From the NCBI GenBank assembly GCA_902806205.1, contig CADCVR010000098.1, forward strand, positions 1-42,740: a stretch of 42,740 nt of DNA. The letters are read 5' to 3'. This document shows positions 1 to 9,085 of this stretch, piece by piece (the first letter of the stretch is position 1; each line of letters starts with the position of its first letter). The position numbers were made by a program, and so were the translations under genes. The DNA is from an uncultured Solirubrobacteraceae bacterium. GTDB taxonomy: Bacteria; Actinomycetota; Thermoleophilia; Solirubrobacterales; Solirubrobacteraceae. Below the pieces are notes generated by a model, which saw only the letters and a program-made list of their open reading frames with translations, ran no database searches and was not told where the DNA came from.

Positions 1-1
1 C

Positions 2-673
2 CCCGTCGCGGGCTCGGCCGCCGCGGAGTACGCCGCCTCCGCGCCGCCGCCCATGCGCGACGCCCGCCAGTGGCGCCTCGGCACCGCCTCCGCGCTGCTC
101 GTCGTGGCCCAGACCTCCCTGCTCGGCTTCCTCGTGCTGTTCCTCGTCGACGAGCGCGGCATGGGCGCAGCGCCGGCCGCGGCCCTGCTCGGCGTCGCGC
201 AGCTCGGCGGAGCGCTCGCACGCCTCGCGGTCGGCCGGCGGTCCGACAAGGCCGGCGCTCGCGTGCCGCTGCTGCGCCGCATCGCGCTGCGCAACGCGGC
301 GCTCGTCGCGCTCGTCGCCGCGCTGGCCGGCGCGCCCGGGCTGCTGCTCTACCCGGTGCTCGCGGTGGCCTCGGTCTCCGTCATGGGCTGGAACGGCCTG
401 GCGTTCACGACGGCGGCAGAGCTCTCCGGCCGGGTCCGCGCGGGCACCGCGATGAGCCTGCAGAACGCGATCGTCTCGGCGGGCGGGGCGATCGGGCCCG
501 CGCTCTTCGGAGTCGTCGTCGAGACGACCTCCTGGGCCCCTGCCTTCGCCCTCGCCGCGCTGGCCCCGGCGCTCGCCTTCGTGGTCCTCGCCTCCCTGGA
601 GCGCGACGAGGAGTCCCGCTCGCGCGCTCGCGCGACGAGGCGCCCCATCACCGAAGTTAGGATTTCCGCATGA
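2..673 (+). CDS. MFS transporter, C-terminal part (5' end outside window)
   Basis: The reading frame is open from base 2, so the gene begins upstream; the ATG at 53 is probably internal. The visible part (about 223 residues) is highly hydrophobic with around five or six membrane segments, for example TASALLVVAQTSLLGFLVLF and a late LAALAPALAFVVLASL. A loop reading GRRSDKAGARVP resembles the conserved cytoplasmic loop of major facilitator transporters, so this is likely the second half of a 12-helix carrier. The tail after the last helix is short and basic. The stop (671-673) overlaps the citrate synthase start in an ATGA arrangement, so the two are probably translated together. The substrate cannot be read from the sequence; the coupling makes an organic acid possible but unproven. 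Confidence 0.8.
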   Translation, partial: PVAGSAAAEYAASAPPPMRDARQWRLGTASALLVVAQTSLLGFLVLFLVDERGMGAAPAAALLGVAQLGGALARLAVGRRSDKAGARVPLLRRIALRNAALVALVAALAGAPGLLLYPVLAVASVSVMGWNGLAFTTAAELSGRVRAGTAMSLQNAIVSAGGAIGPALFGVVVETTSWAPAFALAALAPALAFVVLASLERDEESRSRARATRRPITEVRISA

Positions 674-1749
674 GCGACGTCCAGTCGGGCCTCGAGGGCG
701 TCGTCGCCTTCGCCACGGCCATCGCCGAACCCGACAAGGAGGGAAGTGCGCTCCGGTACCGCGGAGTGGACATCGAGGATCTCGTCGGCCAGGTGCCCTA
801 CGAGCAGGTCTGGGGCCTGCTCGTCGACGGCTCCTTCCAGCCGGGCCTGGCCCCCGCCCAGCCGCACCCGCTCCTCGTCCGCTCCGGCGACCACCGCGTC
901 GACGTGCAGGCCGCGCTGGCGATGCTCGCGCCCGAGTACGGCTTCCAGCCGATCATCGACATCCCCGACGAGATGGCTCGCGAGGACCTCGCGCGTGCCT
1001 CGGTGCAGGCGCTCTCGTTCGTCGCGCAGTCGGCTCGCGGCCTCGGGAAGTCATGGGTGCCCCAGGAGGAGATCGACAAGCAGGAGACGATCGCCGGCCG
1101 CTTCCTGATGCGCTGGCGCGGCGAGGTGGACCCCACCCACGCGAAAGCCATCGACGCCTACTGGATCTCGGCCGCAGAGCACGGGATGAACGCCTCGACC
1201 TTCACCGCGCGAGTCGTGACCTCCACGGGCGCAGACTGCGCTGCGGCGCTCTCTGCGGCCGTCGGCGCGCTGAGCGGCCCCCTGCACGGTGGCGCGCCGT
1301 CGCGCGTGCTGAAGATGATCGAGGGCGTCGAGCGGATGGGCGACGCCGAGAAGTGGGTCAAGCAGGCGCTCGACGGCGGTGAGCGGCTCATGGGCTTCGG
1401 CCACCGCGTCTACCGGGCGGAGGACCCGCGCGCCCGCGTCCTGCGTCGCACAGCGAGCGCGCTCGGCTCACCGCGCTACGAAGTCGCCGAGGCGCTCGAG
1501 GAGGCGGCCCTCGCCGAGCTCAAGGCGCGCAAGCCCGACCGCGTCCTGGCGACGAACGTCGAGTTCTGGAGCGCGATCGTCCTCGATCTGGCCGAGGTGC
1601 CCGCCGACCTCTTCACCCCGATGTTCACCTGCGCGCGCGTGGCCGGCTGGAGCGCGCACATCCTCGAGCAGAAGCGCGAGGGGCGGCTGATCCGCCCGAC
1701 GGCCAAGTACGTCGGCCAGGGTCCGCGCGAGCGCGCCGCGGTCGCCTGA
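670..1749 (+). CDS. citA: Citrate synthase, CitA-type
   Basis: Condenses oxaloacetate and acetyl-CoA to citrate in the cytoplasm. At 359 residues it is shorter than the roughly 430-residue GltA type and fits the shorter citrate synthase 2 (CitA) group of actinobacteria. Active-site regions are clear: GPLHGGAPSRVL carries the first histidine and GFGHRVYRAEDPRAR is the family signature with the second. The third catalytic position, usually Asp in NVDF, reads NVEFW here; from memory mycobacterial CitA has the same Glu, so this looks like a subfamily trait rather than damage. The ATG overlaps the stop of the upstream transporter (ATGA), which suggests translational coupling. A convergent MarR gene ends 22 bases downstream with no obvious hairpin between. 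Confidence 0.93.
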   Translation: MSDVQSGLEGVVAFATAIAEPDKEGSALRYRGVDIEDLVGQVPYEQVWGLLVDGSFQPGLAPAQPHPLLVRSGDHRVDVQAALAMLAPEYGFQPIIDIPDEMAREDLARASVQALSFVAQSARGLGKSWVPQEEIDKQETIAGRFLMRWRGEVDPTHAKAIDAYWISAAEHGMNASTFTARVVTSTGADCAAALSAAVGALSGPLHGGAPSRVLKMIEGVERMGDAEKWVKQALDGGERLMGFGHRVYRAEDPRARVLRRTASALGSPRYEVAEALEEAALAELKARKPDRVLATNVEFWSAIVLDLAEVPADLFTPMFTCARVAGWSAHILEQKREGRLIRPTAKYVGQGPRERAAVA

Positions 1750-1771
1750 CCGGCGGCACCGCGACAGCCTC

Positions 1772-2200
1772 CTACTCGATGAGCTTGCGCAGCAGTGCCG
1801 CGAGGTGGCGCTGCTCCTGGGCGGTGAGGCGCTCGAAGCCCGGCGGAGGCTGGTTCATGCGTTCGTCGACCAGGGCACGGACCTCCGCGCCGGCCTCGGT
1901 GACGACGAGGTGCTTGACGCGGCGGTCGTGATCCGCGGGGCGGCGCTCGACGAGGCCGCGGCTCTCGAGGCGGTCCACGATCCCGGTGACGTTCGAGTTG
2001 TCGCAGTGCAGCAGCCCGGCCAGCGCGCTCATCGGCAGCGGGACCCCGGGCTCGAGGTGGCGCAAGGCCCACATCTGGGGCGGAGAGAGCTCGAACGCCG
2101 CCGCGGTCTCGAGCATGTGGCCCTTGCGGGACATCATGAGCCGGCTCAGGAGGGTCCAGGCCTCCGTGGCCGGGTCCGTCTGAGTCGTCTGGCGCGCCAT
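1772..2200 (-). CDS. MarR family transcriptional regulator
   Basis: A 142-residue winged-helix regulator. MarR features include the recognition region (LAGLLHCDNSNVTGIVDRLE, about residues 62-81) and the wing with the D-R motif (ERRPADHDRRVKHLVVT), flanked by dimerisation helices. It is transcribed divergently from a DrrA-like ABC exporter operon, with 67 bases between the start codons, so it most likely represses that operon and itself, with a drug or lipophilic ligand as inducer (inference). The ATG at 2198-2200 lies 7 bases after a TATCAT -10 box, so its mRNA should be leaderless. An imperfect 16-bp palindrome between the two promoters is the natural operator. Confidence 0.9.
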   Translation of the reverse strand: MARQTTQTDPATEAWTLLSRLMMSRKGHMLETAAAFELSPPQMWALRHLEPGVPLPMSALAGLLHCDNSNVTGIVDRLESRGLVERRPADHDRRVKHLVVTEAGAEVRALVDERMNQPPPGFERLTAQEQRHLAALLRKLIE

Positions 2201-2207
2201 GGAAGGG

Positions 2208-2237
2208 ATGATACTTTGTGGGGACTATTGTTGTCGA
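2208..2237 (-). promoter_or_regulatory. Promoter of the MarR gene (leaderless)
   Basis: On the minus strand, -35 TCGACA (2232-2237), an 18-bp spacer and -10 TATCAT (2208-2213). The start codon follows 7 bases later. The -35 overlaps the -35 of the divergent ABC promoter. Confidence 0.6.
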
Positions 2238-2243
2238 CCTCAA
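2228..2243. promoter_or_regulatory. Candidate MarR operator
   Basis: Imperfect palindrome TTG-N2-GTCGAC-N2-CAA with 12 of 16 positions symmetric. It covers the -35 boxes of both divergent promoters, so one bound dimer could shut off both the regulator and the exporter. That the neighbouring MarR protein binds here is inferred from position and symmetry. Confidence 0.5.
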
Positions 2244-2259
2244 CCTCTTCTGCTAGATT
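2231..2259 (+). promoter_or_regulatory. Promoter of the ABC exporter operon (leaderless)
   Basis: -35 TTGTCG (2231-2236), a 17-bp spacer and -10 TAGATT (2254-2259). The ATG at 2268 is only 8 bases past the -10, so transcription should start at or next to the start codon. Confidence 0.65.
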
Positions 2260-2267
2260 GCCGGGGC

Positions 2268-3260
2268 ATGAGCGGAAGCAACGGCATCGTGGTGAGCGGT
2301 CTTCGACGCGAGTTCAGGGGTGGCATCAAGGCCGTCCAGGGCATCGACCTCGAGGTGGCGCCGGGCGAGATCTACGGGTTCCTCGGCCCGAACGGTGCGG
2401 GGAAGTCGACCACCGTGCTCATGCTCACGACCCTCCTCCCGCCGACGGGCGGGTCGGCGACCGTCGCGGGCTTCGATGTCGCCGGCCAGGGCGCGCAGGT
2501 GCGCCGGGTGATCGGCGCCGCGCTTCAAGAGGCCGCCCTGGACAACTACCTCACCGCGCACGAGCACTTCGAGCTGCAGGCCGGCCTTCACGGGATGGCC
2601 AGGAAGCAGCGCCGCGCGCGGGCCGTGGAGCTGCTCGAGCGCGTCGGGCTCACCGACGCGGCGGACCGCAAGATCGGCGGCTACTCGGGCGGCATGCGCC
2701 GCCGGCTGGACCTGGCGCTCGCGCTGGTCCACCGTCCCCGGGTGCTCTTCCTCGACGAGCCGACCACGGGCCTGGACCCGCAGAGCCGCTCGGCCCTGTG
2801 GGAGGAGGTCGGGCGCCTGGCCGGGGACGAAGGCGTCACCGTGTTCCTCACGACGCAGTACCTCGAGGAGGCCGACGTGCTGGCCGACCGCGTGGGGATC
2901 ATCGATCGGGGGCGCATCGTCGCCGAGGGCACGCCGAACGCGCTCAAGGCGGCCATCGGCCAGTCGTCGGTCGAGGCCGTGCCGGCCGACCCGCGCGACC
3001 GCGAGCGCCTCGCCGATGTGCTGAGCCGCTTCGGGGAGCCCGCCTCCGCGTCGCCGAAGGGCGTCGCGGTGCGCCTGGGCGGTGGCACCGAGGAGCTCGT
3101 CGACGTGGTGCGCGCGCTCGACGCCGCGGAGCTCAGCGTCGCCGGGCTGCAGGTCCACGAGCCCTCGCTCGACGACGTCTTCCTGGCCAAGACCGGGCGC
3201 TCCCTGGAAGGCGCCGGCGACCAGCCGGCCGCCGAGGAGCGCGCGGCGGTGCCGGCGTGA
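2268..3260 (+). CDS. ABC transporter ATP-binding protein, DrrA-like
   Basis: A 330-residue nucleotide-binding subunit of a type-2 ABC exporter. Walker A is GPNGAGKST (about 40-48), the signature is YSGGMRRRLDLA and Walker B is VLFLDEPTTGLDP. The C-terminal extension ending in HEPSLDDVFLAKTGR is typical of the daunorubicin-resistance DrrA group, so drug or lipid export is the likely role. An in-frame ATG at 2199 would add 23 residues, but it lies on the divergent gene's start and upstream of the -10 box. The ATG at 2268 is therefore preferred. The stop overlaps the next gene in a GTGA pattern, the first of three tightly coupled genes. Confidence 0.93.
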   Translation: MSGSNGIVVSGLRREFRGGIKAVQGIDLEVAPGEIYGFLGPNGAGKSTTVLMLTTLLPPTGGSATVAGFDVAGQGAQVRRVIGAALQEAALDNYLTAHEHFELQAGLHGMARKQRRARAVELLERVGLTDAADRKIGGYSGGMRRRLDLALALVHRPRVLFLDEPTTGLDPQSRSALWEEVGRLAGDEGVTVFLTTQYLEEADVLADRVGIIDRGRIVAEGTPNALKAAIGQSSVEAVPADPRDRERLADVLSRFGEPASASPKGVAVRLGGGTEELVDVVRALDAAELSVAGLQVHEPSLDDVFLAKTGRSLEGAGDQPAAEERAAVPA

Positions 3261-4036
3261 GCACGTCCGTCGCCACCCAGGTCGGCTTCATCGCGCGGCG
3301 CTCGGTCCGGCGGACGTTCCGCCAGCCCGCGGTGCTCGTGCCGACGATCGCCTTTCCCCTCTTCCTGCTCGCGGTCAACGCGAGCGGGCTGGACTCGGCG
3401 ACGAACCTCCCGGGCTTCCCGGGCGACTCCTACCTGGACTTCGCGATCGTCGTGACGTTCATGCAGGGCGCGCTGTTCGCCGCGACGACCGCGGGAACCG
3501 AGCTCGCCACGGACATCGAGTCGGGCTTCCTCGATCGCCTGCAGCTCACGCCGCTGCGGGCCGTAGCGATCCTGGTCGGCCAGCTCGCGGGCGCGGTCAC
3601 CGTCGCGCTCGGCGGAGCGGCCGTCTACCTCGCGGTCGGCCTGATCGCCGGAGTGACGATCGTCACGGGGGTCGGCGGGGCGCTCGTGCTGCTCGGCCTG
3701 GCGACCCTCATCGGCGTCGCGTTCGGCTCGATCGGCGCGTTCTTCGCGGCGCGAACCGGGTCGAGCCAGGCGGTGCAGGGGCTCTTCCCGCTGCTGTTCG
3801 TCACGTTCTTCCTGTCGTCGATCAACCTGCCGCGTGAGCTCATCGAGATCGACTGGTTTCGCACCGTCGCGGGCGCCAATCCCGTCTCCTACCTCGTCGA
3901 GGGGATGCGCTCGCTCGTGATCACGGGCTGGGACGCCGCCGCGCTGCTGCGCGGCTTCGGCGTCGCAGTGGCCGTCTCGATCGTGGGCTTCGCCGCCGCC
4001 GCCTCCTCCCTGCGCACCAGGATGGCCCGCACCTGA
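3257..4036 (+). CDS. ABC-2 type transporter permease, first subunit
   Basis: A 259-residue integral membrane protein with about six hydrophobic segments. It starts at a GTG that overlaps the ATPase stop by 4 bases (GTGA). Family features include the region after the first helix (TAGTELATDIESGFLDRLQLTPL) and the late motif GANPVSYLVEGMRSL, which is characteristic of ABC-2 permeases. Paired with the next gene it probably forms a heterodimeric channel driven by the DrrA-like ATPase. Its stop shares one base with the next ATG (TGATG). A much longer in-frame reading upstream is antisense to the MarR gene and out of frame with the ATPase, so it is not coding. Confidence 0.88.
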   Translation: MSTSVATQVGFIARRSVRRTFRQPAVLVPTIAFPLFLLAVNASGLDSATNLPGFPGDSYLDFAIVVTFMQGALFAATTAGTELATDIESGFLDRLQLTPLRAVAILVGQLAGAVTVALGGAAVYLAVGLIAGVTIVTGVGGALVLLGLATLIGVAFGSIGAFFAARTGSSQAVQGLFPLLFVTFFLSSINLPRELIEIDWFRTVAGANPVSYLVEGMRSLVITGWDAAALLRGFGVAVAVSIVGFAAAASSLRTRMART

Positions 4037-4806
4037 TGACCGCCTTCGGCCAAGTGGCGGTCGCCGTGGCCCGGCGCAACCTCCTCGTGACGTTCAAGAA
4101 CCCGGCGTTGATCCTGCCGGCGGCGATCTTCCCGCTCGTCTTCCTGCTCGCCTTCGCGGGCGGGCTCTCGAACCTCGCCAACGTCCCGGGCTTCAGCTTC
4201 CCCTCGGGCTACACGAGCTTCCAGTTCGTCTTCGTCTTCCTCCAGAGCGCGGCGTTCGGCGGCGTGTTCACCGGCTTCGCCGTGGCCGCGGACTACGAGT
4301 CCGGCTTCGCGCGGCGGCTCATGCTGGCCGCGCCGAACCGCACGGGGCTGATCATGGGCTACGTCCTGGCGGGCGTCGGGCGCTTCGCGTTCACGGCCTC
4401 GATCGTCACGATCGCCGGCCTGGCGGCGGGCATGCAGGTCGACGGAGGCGTCGTGGAGCTCGGCGGGCTGCTCGTCCTGGCCGTCCTGGTGAACGTCGTC
4501 GCGACGCTTTTCGGGGTCGGGCTCTGCATGCGCACCCAGTCGATGCAGTCCGTGCCCTTCCTGCAGATCCCGGTCTTCCTGATCCTCTTCCTCGCGCCGG
4601 TCTACGTGCCGCTCGACCTGCTCGACGGGTGGATCAAGGCGGTGGCGCCGTACAACCCGGCCACCGCGTTCCTCGAGACCGGCCGCGGCTTCATCTCGGG
4701 CGAGCCGGACCACGTGCTCGTGGCCTTCGCGGCGGCCGGGGCGATGGTCGCGCTGCTCGGCTTCTACGCGCTGCGCGGCTTGCGGAAGGCCGAAGCCGGC
4801 GGCTGA
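4036..4806 (+). CDS. ABC-2 type transporter permease, second subunit
   Basis: A 256-residue membrane protein paralogous to the preceding permease: similar length, a similar DYESGFARRLMLA loop, and APYNPATAFLETGRGF where the first subunit has GANPVSYLVEGMRSL. About six membrane helices are visible. It overlaps the previous stop by one base (TGATG), so the three exporter genes form one coupled operon under the MarR-flanked promoter. Two different permeases per ATPase is a common layout for DrrAB-like exporters in actinobacteria. The following gene is convergent with a 34-base gap and no convincing hairpin. Confidence 0.88.
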   Translation: MTAFGQVAVAVARRNLLVTFKNPALILPAAIFPLVFLLAFAGGLSNLANVPGFSFPSGYTSFQFVFVFLQSAAFGGVFTGFAVAADYESGFARRLMLAAPNRTGLIMGYVLAGVGRFAFTASIVTIAGLAAGMQVDGGVVELGGLLVLAVLVNVVATLFGVGLCMRTQSMQSVPFLQIPVFLILFLAPVYVPLDLLDGWIKAVAPYNPATAFLETGRGFISGEPDHVLVAFAAAGAMVALLGFYALRGLRKAEAGG

Positions 4807-4840
4807 GTGCGACGGAACTCCCGAGCCAGACCACTAAGCG

Positions 4841-5548
4841 CTACGAGAGGGTCACCGGGTCGCCGACGTGGATGCGTGCCGGCCCGTCCGCGCGGGCGTT
4901 CAGGCCGAACAGCCCGTCGTGTGCGCGCGTGAGGTGGCGCAGCAGGTCCGCGGCCTTCTCCTGCGTGTCGGGATCGCGCGTCGGGATGACGCAGCGCGCG
5001 CACGGGTGCAGCAGTCTGAGCGTCGCCGCGCCGACGGAGAGCGTGCGGCCCTCCCACTGCTCCTCGGCGAAGGCGGGCGCGTCGAGCTCGACCAGGACGT
5101 TCGTCCGCCAGCGCCGCTGGTCGAGCGCGCGGCCCAGCTCGCGCTCGATCGCCGCGTGGGTGGCGCGCGTCGTGACGAGCACCGACTCGCGCAGGTCGGG
5201 CTCGCCGCGCGGGTTCAGGCGGAGCTCCACCTCCCGGCCGAGGTCCTCTGCCAGCGCGGCGGGCAGCCCGGCGTCGTCCCAGCGGAACGAGCGGCCGTCG
5301 GGGGCGGTCAGCGTCGCGGGCGGCATCGCGCCGACCGCGCCGTCCCACTCCCCGTACGCGGCGTCCCAGGCGAGCAGCCGCGGCGCCTGGCGCGCGGTGA
5401 GCTGGCGCGGTGCCCCCTTGTGGATGTCGTAGAGCACGTGCGCGCGGTCACCGGCCACGCCGTCGCGGTCGAGCGCGAACGTCTCCACGGGCTCGCCGCC
5501 CATCGACTTCACGGGCCAGCGATGCAGCGCCAGGACGGTGCCGCTCAC
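4841..5548 (-). CDS. MOSC domain protein (YcbX/mARC-like)
   Basis: A 235-residue protein with an N-terminal MOSC beta-barrel (LALHRWPVKSMGGEPV at the start) and a C-terminal MOSC domain with the conserved cysteine region HPCARCVIPTRDPDTQ followed by FGLNARADGPARIHVGDPV. In YcbX and mARC proteins this domain binds molybdenum cofactor and reduces N-hydroxylated compounds with electrons from a partner. That function is inferred from family. The likely start is the GTG at 5548, which overlaps the stop of the upstream PPOX gene (GTGA); another GTG lies one codon earlier. Translational coupling suggests the PPOX flavoprotein and this protein act together, but no electron-transfer domain is fused. 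Confidence 0.85.
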   Translation of the reverse strand: MSGTVLALHRWPVKSMGGEPVETFALDRDGVAGDRAHVLYDIHKGAPRQLTARQAPRLLAWDAAYGEWDGAVGAMPPATLTAPDGRSFRWDDAGLPAALAEDLGREVELRLNPRGEPDLRESVLVTTRATHAAIERELGRALDQRRWRTNVLVELDAPAFAEEQWEGRTLSVGAATLRLLHPCARCVIPTRDPDTQEKAADLLRHLTRAHDGLFGLNARADGPARIHVGDPVTLS

Positions 5549-6180
5549 CACAAGCGGACGGTGTAGCTCTCCTCGAGGTGCGCGGCGACCTCCTCGACCG
5601 GGGTCGGCTCGCCGCGGTGCGCCTTGAACATCGCGGCGGGCGAGGGAAGCTCGTCCGCCGCGGGCCACGTCGCGGGGTCCCAGAGCCGGGAGCGGACGAG
5701 GGCCTTGCCGCACTGCAGGAACGCCACGCGGACGTGGACGCCGACCGCGAGATCCGCGGTGCGGTCGGGCACGTCGACGGCGCGCAGCACCTCGGGGTCG
5801 CGCGTCAGGTACGCGGTTCCGTCGATGCGCAGCGTCTCGCGCAGGCCGGGCAGCATGAACAGCAGGCCGACCTGCGGGTTCTGCAGGATCTGACGGAACG
5901 CATCGATGCGCCGGTTGCCCTGGAGGTCGGCCCAGGCGACGCGCTGGCGGTCGAGCATGCGGACGAATCCCGGCGGACCGCCCCGTGGCGTGACCGTCGC
6001 ACGGCCCTCCGCATCGCTCGTGGCGAGCATCGCCAGCGGCGAGCGTGCGAGGAACGCGGCGCAGTGCTCGTCGAGCGCCCCGATCTCCTTCTCCCAGGCG
6101 CGCGGGAGCGGGGCCGGGTAGCCCTCGTCGCGCAACTCGGCCTCCGCGGTGACGAGGTGGGTGAACGGCGCGTCGGGCAC
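5545..6180 (-). CDS. Pyridoxamine 5'-phosphate oxidase-family flavoprotein
   Basis: About 211 residues with the split-barrel PPOX fold. Recognisable regions are FLARSPLAMLATSDAEGRAT, the RGGPPGFVRMLD segment and NRRIDAFRQILQNPQVGLLF, matching the MSMEG_1061-type FMN-dependent group. Such proteins bind FMN or F420 and reduce varied small molecules; the substrate is unknown. Two in-frame GTG codons compete, at 6186 and 6180. The -10 box TAGCCT ends directly against the first and lies 6 bases before the second, which matches the spacing at other leaderless genes here, so 6180 is preferred. It overlaps the MOSC gene by 4 bases. A 7-bp inverted repeat straddles its promoter. Confidence 0.85.
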   Translation of the reverse strand: MPDAPFTHLVTAEAELRDEGYPAPLPRAWEKEIGALDEHCAAFLARSPLAMLATSDAEGRATVTPRGGPPGFVRMLDRQRVAWADLQGNRRIDAFRQILQNPQVGLLFMLPGLRETLRIDGTAYLTRDPEVLRAVDVPDRTADLAVGVHVRVAFLQCGKALVRSRLWDPATWPAADELPSPAAMFKAHRGEPTPVEEVAAHLEESYTVRLW

Positions 6181-6207
6181 GCTCACAGGCTACGAGACCC
6201 GTGAGCG
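6180..6207. promoter_or_regulatory. Inverted repeat around the PPOX-MOSC promoter
   Basis: Perfect 7-bp inverted repeat, CGCTCAC (6180-6186) and GTGAGCG (6201-6207), separated by 14 bases that contain the minus-strand -10 TAGCCT (6187-6192). The position fits a repressor operator. No regulator gene is adjacent. Confidence 0.5.
6187..6192 (-). promoter_or_regulatory. -10 box of the PPOX-MOSC operon
   Basis: TAGCCT on the minus strand, 6 bases before the GTG at 6180. No convincing -35 is seen. Confidence 0.5.
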
Positions 6208-6216
6208 CCGAGGGAT

Positions 6217-6231
6217 CCCCACCTGTTGGGG
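6217..6231 (-). terminator. Weak hairpin after the 65-residue ORF
   Basis: CCCCA, 5-base loop, TGGGG, just past the end of the small minus-strand gene. The stem is only 5 bp with no T run, so the call is tentative. Confidence 0.25.
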
Positions 6232-6246
6232 CGCGCCAACCGGCGC

Positions 6247-6444
6247 TCAGGTCAGGTCCTGCCCGCCGACCGCCGCCCTCAGCACCGCCAGGTCCTCGGC
6301 CATCGCGTCGACGGTCACCCGCATCGCCTCGAGCGCGGTCGGGTCGCCCTCCTCGGCGACGAGCACCGCGGCACGGCACTCCTCCACCCGCGAGGCGAGT
6401 GCGTCCAGTCGGGCGTGGGCGTCGGCGGCGTCGAAGGCGACCAT
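6247..6444 (-). CDS. Small acidic helical protein, function unknown
   Basis: A 65-residue ORF rich in Ala, Glu and Asp with heptad-like hydrophobic spacing (ALEAMRVTVDAMAEDLAVLR), so probably a short coiled coil. A good ribosome binding site (AGGAG, 7 bases before the ATG) supports it. No membrane segment, signal or cysteine is present. It lies between a secreted-protein gene and the PPOX operon on the same strand. I do not recognise the family. Confidence 0.5.
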   Translation of the reverse strand: MVAFDAADAHARLDALASRVEECRAAVLVAEEGDPTALEAMRVTVDAMAEDLAVLRAAVGGQDLT

Positions 6445-6479
6445 GGTTCACTCCTACCCACCTTGCCCGCGGACGAGCA

Positions 6480-6905
6480 CTACCGCGCGACCTTCGTCCG
6501 CAGCAGGTTGCACGTCTTGACCTGCCTCTCGATCTGCCCGGCCGAGTTGACCGCGGCGCCGAACGTGCCGTCGGCCCGCAGGAAGCGGCACCCCGTCCTG
6601 CGGCCGATGGCCACCGACACGGATCTCAGCGTGCAGCCCGCGCTCTGGGTCGCCGTGCACCGCAGCCGCGCGCCCCCGGTGCGCAAGCGGCTGCTCCCGC
6701 CCGACTCGACGCCGGCGCGCCGCACCCAACCTTGTTCTGGCGGCGGGGCGCCCTCCGGCCGGCCCAGCTCGACGTTCGGGCTGGCCAGCACCGGCGTGGG
6801 CACGGCGTTCGCCGCGCCGCCGCCGCCCTTCGCGACGACGAAGAACAGCGGGAAGACGACGAGGAGCGTGAGCACCAAGAGCGCGCGGCGGGAGATGACC
6901 ATCAT
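6480..6905 (-). CDS. Membrane-anchored or secreted protein, function unknown
   Basis: About 141 residues. Two adjacent ATG codons (6905 and 6902) follow a GGGAG site; the second has the better 5-base spacing. The N-terminus is a signal or anchor (SRRALLVLTLLVVFPLFFVV), followed by a Gly/Ala/Pro linker and a C-terminal region with five cysteines (for example RCTATQSAGCTLRS, GCRFL and KTCNLL), which suggests disulfides outside the membrane. The longer in-frame extension to 7001 would run through the groEL terminator and is unlikely. No family is recognised. Confidence 0.55.
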   Translation of the reverse strand: MMVISRRALLVLTLLVVFPLFFVVAKGGGGAANAVPTPVLASPNVELGRPEGAPPPEQGWVRRAGVESGGSSRLRTGGARLRCTATQSAGCTLRSVSVAIGRRTGCRFLRADGTFGAAVNSAGQIERQVKTCNLLRTKVAR

Positions 6906-6966
6906 GCTCCCGACGAACCGCAGGCCGATTACGTGCGGTCGATGACGTATCCCTCCCAGAACGCAG

Positions 6967-6995
6967 CGAGGGCCCGGCGGTGTGCCGGGCCCTCG
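6967..6995 (-). terminator. groESL terminator
   Basis: Perfect 12-bp GC-rich stem (6967-6978 with 6984-6995) and a 5-base loop, 43 bases past the groEL stop. It lacks a long T run but is the strongest hairpin nearby. Confidence 0.75.
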
Positions 6996-7037
6996 TGTCA
7001 CCGCTGGTGCCCGCGCTCAGACGGCGCGGGCCGGCGA

Positions 7038-8687
<1,650 letters not shown>

Positions 8688-8978
8688 TTAGTCCTGGACC
8701 TTGGCGAGGACGTCGGACTCGCGGAGCACGAGCAGCTCCTCACCGTCGACCTTGATCTCGGTGCCGCCGTACTTCGAGTAGAGGACCTCGTCGCCCTCGG
8801 CGACGTCGAGCGGCACACGCGACCCGCTGTCGTCGATCTTGCCGTCCCCGACGGCGAGGACCGTGCCCTTCTGCGGCTTCTCCTTGGCGGTGTCGGGGAG
8901 GACGATGCCCGACGACGTCTTCTCCTCCTCCTCGATGGCGCGGACGATCAGTCGATCGCCGAGTGGCTTGAGCTTCAT
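8688..8978 (-). CDS. groES: Co-chaperonin GroES (Hsp10)
   Basis: A 96-residue lid of the GroEL chamber. It begins [20 protein letters not shown], has the mobile loop [16 protein letters not shown], the core [20 protein letters not shown], and ends [14 protein letters not shown] site lies 8 bases before this ATG, which decides the start; the frame stays open much further upstream but without homology. The mRNA should carry a leader of about 65 bases containing the proximal CIRCE element, unlike the leaderless genes elsewhere in the window. It is cotranscribed with groEL. Confidence 0.97.
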   Translation of the reverse strand: MKLKPLGDRLIVRAIEEEEKTSSGIVLPDTAKEKPQKGTVLAVGDGKIDDSGSRVPLDVAEGDEVLYSKYGGTEIKVDGEELLVLRESDVLAKVQD

Positions 8979-9012
8979 TCTTGGAACCTCCGTGACGCAG
9001 GATCTGGGTGGC

Positions 9013-9039
9013 TTGGCACTCGAGCAAGCGGAGTGCCAA
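9013..9039. promoter_or_regulatory. CIRCE element, proximal
   Basis: TTGGCACTC, 9-base spacer, GAGTGCCAA: perfect symmetry and the classical HrcA operator layout. It lies just downstream of the predicted groES transcription start. No hrcA gene is in the window. Confidence 0.93.
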
Positions 9040-9049
9040 GGCTCAGACC

Positions 9050-9079
9050 ACCATAGCGACCTGCGTCGCGGACGGTCAA
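9050..9079 (-). promoter_or_regulatory. groESL promoter
   Basis: Minus strand: -35 TTGACC (9074-9079), 18-bp spacer, -10 TATGGT (9050-9055), with transcription expected near 9043. It sits exactly between the two CIRCE elements. Confidence 0.75.
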
Positions 9080-9085
9080 GACCCG

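Noticed and set aside
1805-3256. Long plus-strand open frame upstream of permease 1
   Set aside because: It is antisense to MarR and out of frame with the ATPase, with Arg/Gly/Ala-rich composition typical of GC-rich shadow frames.
4841-6451. 536-codon minus-strand frame including the MOSC protein
   Set aside because: Only the part after 5548 has MOSC homology. The upstream part overlaps PPOX in another frame.
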